From a bacterium (lineage in GTDB: Bacteria > Bacteroidota > Ignavibacteria > Kapaibacteriales > UBA961): a stretch of DNA of 5,433 nucleotides. The notes under the pieces were generated by a model, which saw only the letters and a program-made list of their open reading frames with translations, did no database searches and was not told the DNA's origin. The position numbers and the translations under genes were made by a program. Positions 1 to 5,433 of this stretch are shown piece after piece. The stretch is from assembly GCA_022844575.1 (NCBI GenBank), contig JALHLL010000223.1, positions 1 through 5,433 of the forward strand. The letters run 5' to 3'. The stretch's first letter is position 1, and every line of letters starts with the position of its first letter.

Positions 1-970
1 CGATACTTTTTTATTCCCCGATAGTAAAAGGGGGTGGAAAAAATTTGCAAAAGATGCCGCTAAAAAAGCATTAAAAACAAAACACTTCGATGCCATATTT
101 TCAACGGCACCTCCATACACAGCTCATATTGTTGCTTCTGAAATCGCAAAAGAATATAAAATACCTTTATATCTCGATTATCGCGATGCTTGGGTTGACT
201 ATCCTTTTAGAAGATACATAACACCTTTTCATAAGTTTTTGCATATAAAAAAAGAAAAGCAAGTGATAGGGAGTGCTCGGAGGATAATTGTTGCTTCGGA
301 TTCTATTTTTTATGCTATGGAGAAAAGATATGGCAACGATTTTACGCCGAAAGCGAGTGTAATTCCGCAAGGTTATGACCCCGAATACTTCAATGTAGAT
401 GCCAATCAAAAAAAAGATGATAAAATAATAATTACATATTCGGGCGTGTTTTATGAAGATCGAACGCCGGAATATTTTCTTAAAGCACTAAAGCAATTAT
501 TTGAAAAAAAACCGATGCTCCGAAATAAGGTGGTGTTATGGTTTATAGGTGTTTTTCGTGAAGAGCATAAAATCATTATAAATGAATTGGATTTGCAAGA
601 CAACACACGTATATGGGGTTATGTAAACCATGACCGTTGTGTAGAACTTCTTAATGAATCGGATATTCTATGGGCAATGATGATGGATGATTGCAGTACT
701 CCGGGGAAAATATTCGAATATATAGGTGCAGAAAAACACATACTTGGTTGTGTTCCGCCTCAAGGTAATATGGCAAGTATTATTCGCGAATGTGAAGGGA
801 CGGTTATTGAACCCGATAATAGCAAAGAAATAGAGTGTACCATTGAAGTACTGATAGAAAAACATCAAAAAGGCACACTACCAATTGCAAGTAATGCAGT
901 AAGAGAAAAATATAATAGAAGAAACCTAACTAAAACACTTAGTCAAATACTTGTTGAAACTTCTGCTTAG
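1..970 (+). CDS. GT4-like (GT-B fold) glycosyltransferase, 5'-truncated by window edge
   Basis: The frame is open from base 2 to a TAG stop at 968-970, giving 322 residues without a start codon, so the N-terminus lies to the left of the window. Family members probably have roughly 80-100 more residues. The visible N-terminal part has the pattern FDAIFSTAPPYTAH (about residues 29-42) followed by IPLYLDYRDAW (54-64). This matches the 'FD.I.ss.pP.s.h ... D.RD.W' signature of Bacteroidota GT4-type transferases. The C-terminal Rossmann half shows IPQGYDPEYF (121-130), the strand-turn YSGVFYEDRTPE (146-157), SDILW (220-224) and the donor-nucleotide-sugar segment STPGKIFEYIGA (232-243), with E239 as the likely conserved glutamate. 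No membrane segment is seen, so it is probably a cytosolic or membrane-associated enzyme moving a sugar from a nucleotide donor to a polysaccharide or lipid-linked acceptor. Donor and acceptor cannot be read from the sequence. The TTG at 239 is an in-frame leucine within the domain, not the start. The gene converges on pgpH and overlaps it by 4 bases. Confidence 0.92.
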   Translation, partial: DTFLFPDSKRGWKKFAKDAAKKALKTKHFDAIFSTAPPYTAHIVASEIAKEYKIPLYLDYRDAWVDYPFRRYITPFHKFLHIKKEKQVIGSARRIIVASDSIFYAMEKRYGNDFTPKASVIPQGYDPEYFNVDANQKKDDKIIITYSGVFYEDRTPEYFLKALKQLFEKKPMLRNKVVLWFIGVFREEHKIIINELDLQDNTRIWGYVNHDRCVELLNESDILWAMMMDDCSTPGKIFEYIGAEKHILGCVPPQGNMASIIRECEGTVIEPDNSKEIECTIEVLIEKHQKGTLPIASNAVREKYNRRNLTKTLSQILVETSA

Positions 971-3165
971 TCTTCTTCGGTATGTATTTCTTTATACTTT
1001 ATTCTGTGATGATGAATCCCGGAAAGACTCTTAATAAATGAATCTTTAATCCTGTTAATGTCATTCATCGTAATATCACATTCATCGAATTGCCCGTCAA
1101 GAATTCGTTCGCGAAACACTACATCCAATGCCCTTTCCAACTCGTCAGGGTCATCATTATTCAAACTTCTCGATAAAGCTTCTGCGACATCCGCCAGCAT
1201 GACGATTGCCGTTTCTTTAGAATTCGGTTTTGGTCCCGGATAGCGGAAATCTTTTTCTGCAATATCTTTCCCAGCTTCGTGTGCATCTTCAAGAGCTTCA
1301 GCGTAAAAGTGTTTTATTAACAAAGTGCCGTGGTGAGTTGGAATAAAATTGATAATCCTTTTCGGTAATTTATATTCAATGGCTAATTCGATACCATCTT
1401 GTACATGATCGCGTATAATCGAAGCACTTTTTTTCGGTTGTAGATGATCATGCTTATTATCCATATTTATCTGATTTTCGATAAAATACTCAGCTTTTGC
1501 AATCTTGCCTATATCATGATAGTATGCACCGACTTTAGTCAGTAATGGGTCTGCGCCTATAAGACTTGCCGATTGCTCGGCAATCCGAGCAATTGTAAGT
1601 GTATGCTGATATGTACCGGGTGCTTTTTCGGCAAGTTCCTCCATAAGTGGGTGATTCAAGTTGTCAAACTCCTGAAGGCGTAAATTTGTCGTAACATTAA
1701 AAGTACGTTCCACAACCCATAATAAACCGAAAGTAAGAAGAGGTGCAAAAGCCGAATTAAGTGCTACAATAAGAAGTTGTTGTAAAATCTCCTTGATTTC
1801 CAAAATCCTTATGGAAGCAAGCGATAATACAGGAATAACAAATCCGATAAAAATAAAGAAAATGGAACGGAATATTTGTGTCCTGTTTTGCACATCACGT
1901 ACGGTGTATGCACCAAGCATACCGGCACTAAGCATCGTGAGCCCAATATCAAAATCATTCCCTCTTACACCGGCAGCTATCAGAGCGATGGTTAAAGTTG
2001 TATAAAATGCTGTTCGGCTGTCGAATAATATTGCGCATATCATCGAAAGAGAAGGTATAATAACCGCATATTGCAGTGGAATACCGAAAGGAATAGTTAA
2101 TGAGAGCCACGCCATAAAAGCGGTAACAATTACTATTAAACTTAAACCACCGAATTGCAAATTATCATTAAATATTTTAGGTCTGATAAAGTACAAAAAC
2201 AAAGCAAGAATTGAATAAATTACGCATACGTATCCGAAGTTTCCTATTACCATTAACCACGATACCGAGCGATCCATCATCGAAAAACGATTCTTTTGAT
2301 AAGACTGTATTTTTGCAAGAATTTCCTGATCAATACGCTCCCCGTTTGCAACAACAGTTTCACCTTTGCGGATAATATGCGAATATTTTGTAACGGAATG
2401 TAATGAAAGTTGATATTCCTCTTCGGTTAACTCTGATGAAAAAATAAGAGTCGGTAGAACTGTTCGTAAAACGATCTCGGTGTAATTTTCGACAGCATTC
2501 TGTCCTATTTCTCTTGTGATAAATGTACGACAATACTTCTGAATCCACAATGAATCAATCAAATCGTTTTTTGGCATTATTATCTCATCGAGAACTGTTT
2601 TTCTTACAACAATCTCATTTGCAGTTATAGTGCTCAAAAAAGTACTTATAAACCCTTTTTTCTCGCAGATTGTACCTACGGATGTAATTAATCGCTCGAG
2701 AACAGCAAGCTGATTCTTCTTATCGCTTACAGGTATGGACTCCAGAAAAGCAATATTTTTATCGGTTAAGGTTTTGGATGGCTTATAAAGACGTATTTCG
2801 GTTATTGCTTTATCAACATTAGTATTTGGCGATTGCAAAGATTGTTTGAAAACAGGTATAACCCTGTTCCTTAATTCATTTCTTTCTTCTTCTAATTCCC
2901 GATCAGATTTGTGAACAGGAAAATCCCTTTCAGCTATAAGGGTCGGCTCATTCCATATTGTACCGATAATCGTATTGTTATGTCCTATATCGGACTTTGA
3001 TTTTTGTACTAAATTGGGGTACAGAGCGCAACATATTAATAGTGTTGATACGATAATTAGGATTCTTACAATAAGTGAATTTCTCCACTCTTGCTTATAA
3101 TGCTGCAGATTTTCCGTTTCTTCGTTTTGTATTTTAGAAAATAATGTTTCTTTAACTTTTGCCAT
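967..3165 (-). CDS. pgpH: 7TM-HD family cyclic-di-AMP phosphodiesterase PgpH
   Basis: Complete gene of 732 residues, close to the usual length of this family. The protein hydrolyses c-di-AMP to pApA at the inner face of the cytoplasmic membrane. Domain order, numbered from the ATG at 3165: short cytosolic leader; TM1 at about 31-50; an extracytoplasmic 7TMR-HDED domain to about 300, with KSDRELEEERNELR near 86-99 and the conserved RKGETVVANGERI near 266-278; a seven-helix membrane block at about 302-485; then the cytosolic HD domain at about 500-715. All metal ligands known from Listeria PgpH are present: H521, the H550-D551 pair in YYHDIGK, H587, H611-H612 in PTHHGT, and D659 in MLADVAEA. 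The spacing also matches (29, 36 and 24 residues between successive histidine positions). The enzyme should therefore be active. An in-frame TTG at 3186 would add seven residues, but the ATG has a purine-rich AAAAGAG seven bases upstream and is preferred. The gene lies 32 bases after the secreted repeat protein on the same strand, so co-transcription is likely. Its stop overlaps the stop of the convergent glycosyltransferase. c-di-AMP specificity is inferred from family membership. Confidence 0.96.
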   Translation of the reverse strand: MAKVKETLFSKIQNEETENLQHYKQEWRNSLIVRILIIVSTLLICCALYPNLVQKSKSDIGHNNTIIGTIWNEPTLIAERDFPVHKSDRELEEERNELRNRVIPVFKQSLQSPNTNVDKAITEIRLYKPSKTLTDKNIAFLESIPVSDKKNQLAVLERLITSVGTICEKKGFISTFLSTITANEIVVRKTVLDEIIMPKNDLIDSLWIQKYCRTFITREIGQNAVENYTEIVLRTVLPTLIFSSELTEEEYQLSLHSVTKYSHIIRKGETVVANGERIDQEILAKIQSYQKNRFSMMDRSVSWLMVIGNFGYVCVIYSILALFLYFIRPKIFNDNLQFGGLSLIVIVTAFMAWLSLTIPFGIPLQYAVIIPSLSMICAILFDSRTAFYTTLTIALIAAGVRGNDFDIGLTMLSAGMLGAYTVRDVQNRTQIFRSIFFIFIGFVIPVLSLASIRILEIKEILQQLLIVALNSAFAPLLTFGLLWVVERTFNVTTNLRLQEFDNLNHPLMEELAEKAPGTYQHTLTIARIAEQSASLIGADPLLTKVGAYYHDIGKIAKAEYFIENQINMDNKHDHLQPKKSASIIRDHVQDGIELAIEYKLPKRIINFIPTHHGTLLIKHFYAEALEDAHEAGKDIAEKDFRYPGPKPNSKETAIVMLADVAEALSRSLNNDDPDELERALDVVFRERILDGQFDECDITMNDINRIKDSFIKSLSGIHHHRIKYKEIHTEED

Positions 3166-3172
3166 TGATATA

Positions 3173-3179
3173 CTCTTTT
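3173..3179 (-). promoter_or_regulatory. Probable ribosome binding site of pgpH
   Basis: On the minus strand AAAAGAG stands seven bases before the ATG at 3165. It is a weak Shine-Dalgarno-like purine stretch. It supports the ATG over the TTG at 3186, which lies upstream of it and only 11 bases after the preceding stop codon. Confidence 0.5.
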
Positions 3180-3197
3180 GATGCAAATAAATACTAT

Positions 3198-5433
3198 TTA
3201 TTTTTCGATGAGAAATGGTACTATAATACGGTAGACACCGGAATATAATGCAATATAATATACTCCCGATGATATGCTTTCACGATTTATTGTGTATTGA
3301 TATTGACCTTGTTGTAAAGGCGAGTTAACTATCGTTTGTATCTTTTCACCTGTCATAGTAAACAGTTCCAATAAGGTCATTCCCGATAAACCTATTCCTA
3401 TGTCAAAAGAAATATTCTTCTCGGTTAAGGATGTTTCCAGCGTATAGGGTATTGAGCTTGTTTTTAACATTCTGCCTTGCATAAAACATGAAGTCAACTC
3501 TACATTTGAAATTGTTTCCGAAAAATCAATACACGGATAAAGAGGGGACGAACCGACTATGTTAGTCTTTATAACCTGGTTGTCGAATAACAATGTACGG
3601 AAACGAACTGTACAAACTAAGCCATCATCTCGCAAACTGTCTGTACCCTGAGCGTCTAACGTAAGGGTAGAATAATCGCTTTCGATGTGTTCAGTATAGT
3701 TAAATGTCCAATTCGGAATAATGCCATTATTTAATGATATATCGGAAACCATTAAAGAGCGATGTAAATACTTTAATGTTAATCTGAGAGAATGCAAATC
3801 AATAAATTCCCAATCTTTGCTTGAGGCATAAATACGAATATCAATAAAAGACCCCGGTATAATATCGGAAGAATCATTCGTTGCTAATCGAACATTCGAT
3901 GCACGTCCGTATCCGCTAACATAGAGTATGAATTCTTCACCATCATCGTATCTACAAGTAAAATAACCCGAATAAAATTTATTCTGTTTTGGTGAGAACA
4001 GAACATGAATTTGTAAAGAATCACCGAAACTCATTTCAAAACTCTTTATTGATGATTCTTGTAGCGTAAAAACTTCCTCATCACCAACATAATTCAAAAT
4101 ACTGAAAACTCTTTTAGCGGGTATTTCTTTTGTATTATAAATTGTATAAACACTTATTGACGTATCGCAAATAAGAGAAGATGTACAGTACAAAGTATCA
4201 TACGGTCTGCATAATCGTACATAAACAATTACGGTGTCAATATCAGTACAGTAAAATTCCGATTCCGTTCTACATATATACTTTGTCGTTTGTGATGGAA
4301 ATGCAGTGGGGGATTGGCATGTATTACAACTTAATGAGTTACTTGGTGACCAGATATATGTTTTTGCTTCAGTGCTATGTAATTGTACTTTATCCCCCGT
4401 ACATATAATTGTATCGGGGGAAATTGTAGATTCCAATTCCGAAACTGTAATAAGTATCGAATCTATTCCGGAACAATACTCATCCGAAACTTCCACATAA
4501 TACATAGTAGTTTTTTGAGGAATAATTTCCGTAATCCGACATGTATCGCATGAAACCCCTTCACGAGGAGACCAAATATATTTACCGTCGGATCCGTTTG
4601 CAATGGCAATTATAGAACTACCAAGACATATAGTTGTATCATTGTTTGTTTTGATTGATAAAGTATTGACCGTAATGACAATTGTATCACTACCTTTACA
4701 TTGGCTATCCGTATAACCTGTTACAATATATGCCGTCGTCGTATTCGGTTTTGCTATAGTCGTTTTACATGTATCGCATGAAAGCCCACTTTGTGGTGTC
4801 CAACGGTACATTGTTGCACCCTCTGCAGAAAGTATCAAACTATCACCTCTGCATATAATACTATCTTTTAGAGTAGTAACTATTAAAGGATTTGTTTTTA
4901 TCGTAATAGAATCAGTTAAGGAGCAACCGTCTTTATTCGTTGTGGTAACATAATAAGTCTGTATACGTTTATTTGGTGCCGCCAACGGACTCGGGCAATC
5001 AAAACACGAAAGAGTTGTATCGGTTTTCCATTGATATATATCGCTTCCAACCGCTGATATTACTATGGAAGTACCCAAGCAAATTGTAGTATCATTAGGA
5101 AGAGAAAGACTTAATGAGCTAACTCTAACTAATATCGAATCTATAAAAATACAGTCGCGCTCATTGGTTACCTCAATGTAGAACTTCGTTGAAGAATCCG
5201 GGAGTACGGTATTTTCCGAACAAGTATCACATTTTATATACGGTGAGGCCTGCCATTTATACTTTTTACCTCCCGATAAATTAAGTACTACTTGTTGCCC
5301 TGTACATATTGTCGTATCATTATTAGCCGTATAAACGGTCGGTTTAATAATGTTTTTTGTCCCTACGCCCCCAACATATCCATACGAATTAGCGTTTCCG
5401 TATCCGAAAACATATGTAGCAAAAGGAATAGTG
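3198..5433 (-). CDS. Secreted multidomain protein with PKD-like repeats and T9SS sorting domain, 5'-truncated
   Basis: The frame stays open from the right edge (first full codon 5430-5432) to the TAA at 3198-3200, giving 744 residues without a start. A TTG near 5078 is an internal leucine within the second repeat. Visible domains: residues 1-29 resemble the end of an IgGFc-binding-type N-terminal domain (PFATYVFGYGNANSYGYVGG); 38-405 hold five PKD-like repeats of about 75 residues; 407-510 resemble a HYDIN/choice-of-anchor Ig-like domain (FGDSLQIHVLFSPKQ, then VSGYGR); 511-655 form a beta-rich, possibly cohesin-like segment; about 663-744 are a T9SS type A sorting domain. The protein should be exported by Sec, then carried across the outer membrane by T9SS and anchored or released, probably acting in adhesion or as a surface structure. 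No catalytic motif is seen. The signal peptide must lie outside the window. Cysteine content is high, which suits an extracellular, disulfide-bonded protein. The ligand and exact role are unknown. pgpH follows 32 bases downstream on the same strand. Confidence 0.9.
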   Translation of the reverse strand, partial: TIPFATYVFGYGNANSYGYVGGVGTKNIIKPTVYTANNDTTICTGQQVVLNLSGGKKYKWQASPYIKCDTCSENTVLPDSSTKFYIEVTNERDCIFIDSILVRVSSLSLSLPNDTTICLGTSIVISAVGSDIYQWKTDTTLSCFDCPSPLAAPNKRIQTYYVTTTNKDGCSLTDSITIKTNPLIVTTLKDSIICRGDSLILSAEGATMYRWTPQSGLSCDTCKTTIAKPNTTTAYIVTGYTDSQCKGSDTIVITVNTLSIKTNNDTTICLGSSIIAIANGSDGKYIWSPREGVSCDTCRITEIIPQKTTMYYVEVSDEYCSGIDSILITVSELESTISPDTIICTGDKVQLHSTEAKTYIWSPSNSLSCNTCQSPTAFPSQTTKYICRTESEFYCTDIDTVIVYVRLCRPYDTLYCTSSLICDTSISVYTIYNTKEIPAKRVFSILNYVGDEEVFTLQESSIKSFEMSFGDSLQIHVLFSPKQNKFYSGYFTCRYDDGEEFILYVSGYGRASNVRLATNDSSDIIPGSFIDIRIYASSKDWEFIDLHSLRLTLKYLHRSLMVSDISLNNGIIPNWTFNYTEHIESDYSTLTLDAQGTDSLRDDGLVCTVRFRTLLFDNQVIKTNIVGSSPLYPCIDFSETISNVELTSCFMQGRMLKTSSIPYTLETSLTEKNISFDIGIGLSGMTLLELFTMTGEKIQTIVNSPLQQGQYQYTINRESISSGVYYIALYSGVYRIIVPFLIEK
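3201..3446 (-). other. T9SS type A C-terminal sorting domain
   Basis: The last 82 residues of the secreted protein follow the Por-secretion sorting-domain pattern. There is a strand ISFDIGIG, then LLELFTMTGEKIQTIVN (the 'l.lyd..G..v..l.n' core), PLQQGQYQYTI (the 'l..G.y...' turn), ISSGVYYIALYSG (the 'l.sGvY...l..g' motif) and a final strand ending VPFLIEK. The family role is to target the protein to the T9SS translocon, where it is usually cleaved on export. The assignment is by pattern only but fits at every conserved position. Confidence 0.88.
3468..3902 (-). other. Beta-rich, possibly cohesin-like domain in the secreted protein
   Basis: Residues 511-655 of the visible protein lie between the Ig-like segment and the sorting domain. 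They show IIPGSFIDIRIYAS, SLRLTLKYLHRSLMVSDI, a TDSLRDDGLVCTVRF stretch and a paired-cysteine end (PCIDF ... LTSCF). The order 'pG..v.i.i ... l...l.yd...l ... g.l..v.F....' is like cohesin or similar immunoglobulin-type beta sandwiches found before T9SS tails. No dockerin partner is visible. The fold assignment is inference. Confidence 0.45.
3903..4214 (-). other. HYDIN / choice-of-anchor-like Ig domain in the secreted protein
   Basis: Residues 407-510 of the visible protein start with a cysteine-rich linker (LCRPYDTLYCTSSLIC) and continue with alternating strands. These include VFSILNYVGDEEVFTL, SFGDSLQIHVLFSPKQ, FYSGYFTCRYDDGEEF and a closing YVSGYGR. The 'pGds..v.v.F.P...g.y.....' followed by 'v.G.G' pattern is that of the ASPM-SPD2-HYDIN/choice-of-anchor D type of Ig-like domain. 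It probably acts as a structural spacer. Confidence 0.6.
4394..4420. repeat. GC-rich inverted repeat (hairpin) inside repeat unit 5
   Basis: CCCCCG at 4394-4399 pairs with CGGGGG at 4415-4420. The pairing continues with TACA (4400-4403) against TGTA (4410-4413), leaving one bulged T at 4414 and a six-base loop. It spans the junction of repeat units 4 and 5 in the coding sequence. No T-run follows on either strand, so it is not a standard terminator. It may be a chance product of codon choice. Confidence 0.6.
4539..4783 (-). repeat. 17-base direct repeat shared by repeat units 3 and 4
   Basis: ACATGTATCGCATGAAA (plus-strand reading) occurs at 4539-4555 and again at 4767-4783, 228 bases apart. 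It encodes the SCDTC motif in both units. It is the longest exact DNA identity I noticed between units and marks units 3 and 4 as the most closely related at this motif. Confidence 0.85.
5343..5432 (-). other. C-terminal end of a probable IgGFc-binding-type N-terminal domain
   Basis: The first 30 or so visible residues of the secreted protein contain IPFATYVFGYG followed by NSYGYVGG. This resembles the last strands of the IgGFc-binding N-terminal domain family ('pF...vYGy...eSYGYpaG'), which in Bacteroidota often precedes PKD-like repeats. Only the very end of the domain is in the window, so the call rests on a short motif and on the architecture. It could instead be an unrelated glycine- and tyrosine-rich beta domain. 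Confidence 0.55.

Larger units (their letters stand above)
4218..5321 (-). repeat. Five tandem PKD-like repeats (about 75 codons each)
   Basis: Coding repeats inside the secreted protein. Units in reading order are 5321-5097, 5096-4869, 4868-4644, 4643-4419 and 4418-4218, that is 75, 76, 75, 75 and about 67 codons. Each begins with (N/K/P)D(T/S)xIC.G, continues through a Y.W core, then a C-x-x-C pair (KCDTC, SCFDC, SCDTC, SCDTC, SCNTC), a proline and 'TT.Y' stretch, a single cysteine (ERDC, KDGC, DSQC, DEYC, EFYC) and a closing hydrophobic strand such as DSILITV. This matches the PKD-like repeats common in Bacteroidota surface and gliding-associated proteins. Four cysteines per unit suggest two disulfides each. 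The protein repeats have diverged strongly at the DNA level, so the array is old rather than freshly expanded. Confidence 0.9.

Noticed and set aside
239..241. TTG as the start of the glycosyltransferase
   Set aside because: The frame is open and carries conserved glycosyltransferase motifs back to base 2, so the true start is outside the window.
167..409. 80-codon open frame on the minus strand inside the glycosyltransferase gene
   Set aside because: It lies fully antisense to a clear coding gene, has no recognisable motif, and its product looks like low-complexity shadow translation.
408..511. Two runs of eight A (408-415 and 504-511) as programmed frameshift or broken-gene sites
   Set aside because: The reading frame is intact across both, the protein motifs continue in register, and such runs are expected in lysine-rich AT-rich genes.
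2360..2548. 62-codon minus-strand frame within pgpH
   Set aside because: It is an alternate frame of the 7TMR-HDED domain coding region and shows no sign of being a gene.
4181..4500. Two overlapping plus-strand open frames opposite the repeat region
   Set aside because: They are antisense to the well-supported secreted protein, with no ribosome binding site or family resemblance.
5076..5078. TTG as the start of the secreted protein
   Set aside because: It would cut repeat unit 2 just after its TTIC motif. The frame continues upstream through unit 1 to the window edge.
4218..5321. Periodic repeats as a possible CRISPR array
   Set aside because: The period is about 225 bases, the repeats are diverged at DNA level and conserved as protein, and there are no short identical repeats with unique spacers.

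Overview
The window is a compact, AT-rich stretch of bacterial chromosome. It holds three protein-coding genes and essentially no non-coding DNA. Two genes are cut by the window edges: a glycosyltransferase at the left (+ strand) and a large secreted repeat protein at the right (- strand). Between them lies a complete gene, on the - strand, for a 7TM-HD phosphohydrolase of the PgpH family. No RNA gene, mobile element, CRISPR array or attachment site could be supported.

The likely host is a member of the Bacteroidota/Chlorobiota (FCB) group. The strongest evidence is the secreted protein. It carries tandem PKD-like repeats of the 'DTTIC.G ... LSC.TC ... P..TT.Y.V' kind and ends in a type IX secretion system (T9SS) type A sorting domain, and T9SS is restricted to this group. 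The repeat style, the HYDIN/choice-of-anchor-like and cohesin-like segments, and a tail ending in VPFLIEK recall Ignavibacteria or Candidatus Kapabacteria more than classical Bacteroidia. That finer placement is inference from family resemblance.

Layout: bases 1-970 (+) encode the C-terminal 322 residues of a GT-B fold, GT4-like glycosyltransferase, probably the last gene of a surface-polysaccharide cluster lying to the left. Bases 967-3165 (-) encode PgpH, a membrane-anchored c-di-AMP phosphodiesterase with every metal ligand of the HD site visible. Bases 3198-5433 (-) encode the C-terminal 744 residues of the secreted protein. Its visible part begins at the end of what looks like an IgGFc-binding-type N-terminal domain, continues through five ~75-residue repeats, and ends in the sorting domain.

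The two minus-strand genes are 32 bases apart and probably co-transcribed, secreted protein first. The glycosyltransferase and pgpH converge and overlap by four bases at their stop codons, so there is no room for a dedicated intergenic terminator. No functional link among the three products is evident: envelope polysaccharide synthesis, second-messenger turnover and surface display all concern the cell envelope, but that is only loose context. I see no clearly new biological system. The most interesting points are the regular four-cysteine repeat array, the truncated domain at the right edge, the undefined cohesin-like segment, and the overlapping convergent gene ends.
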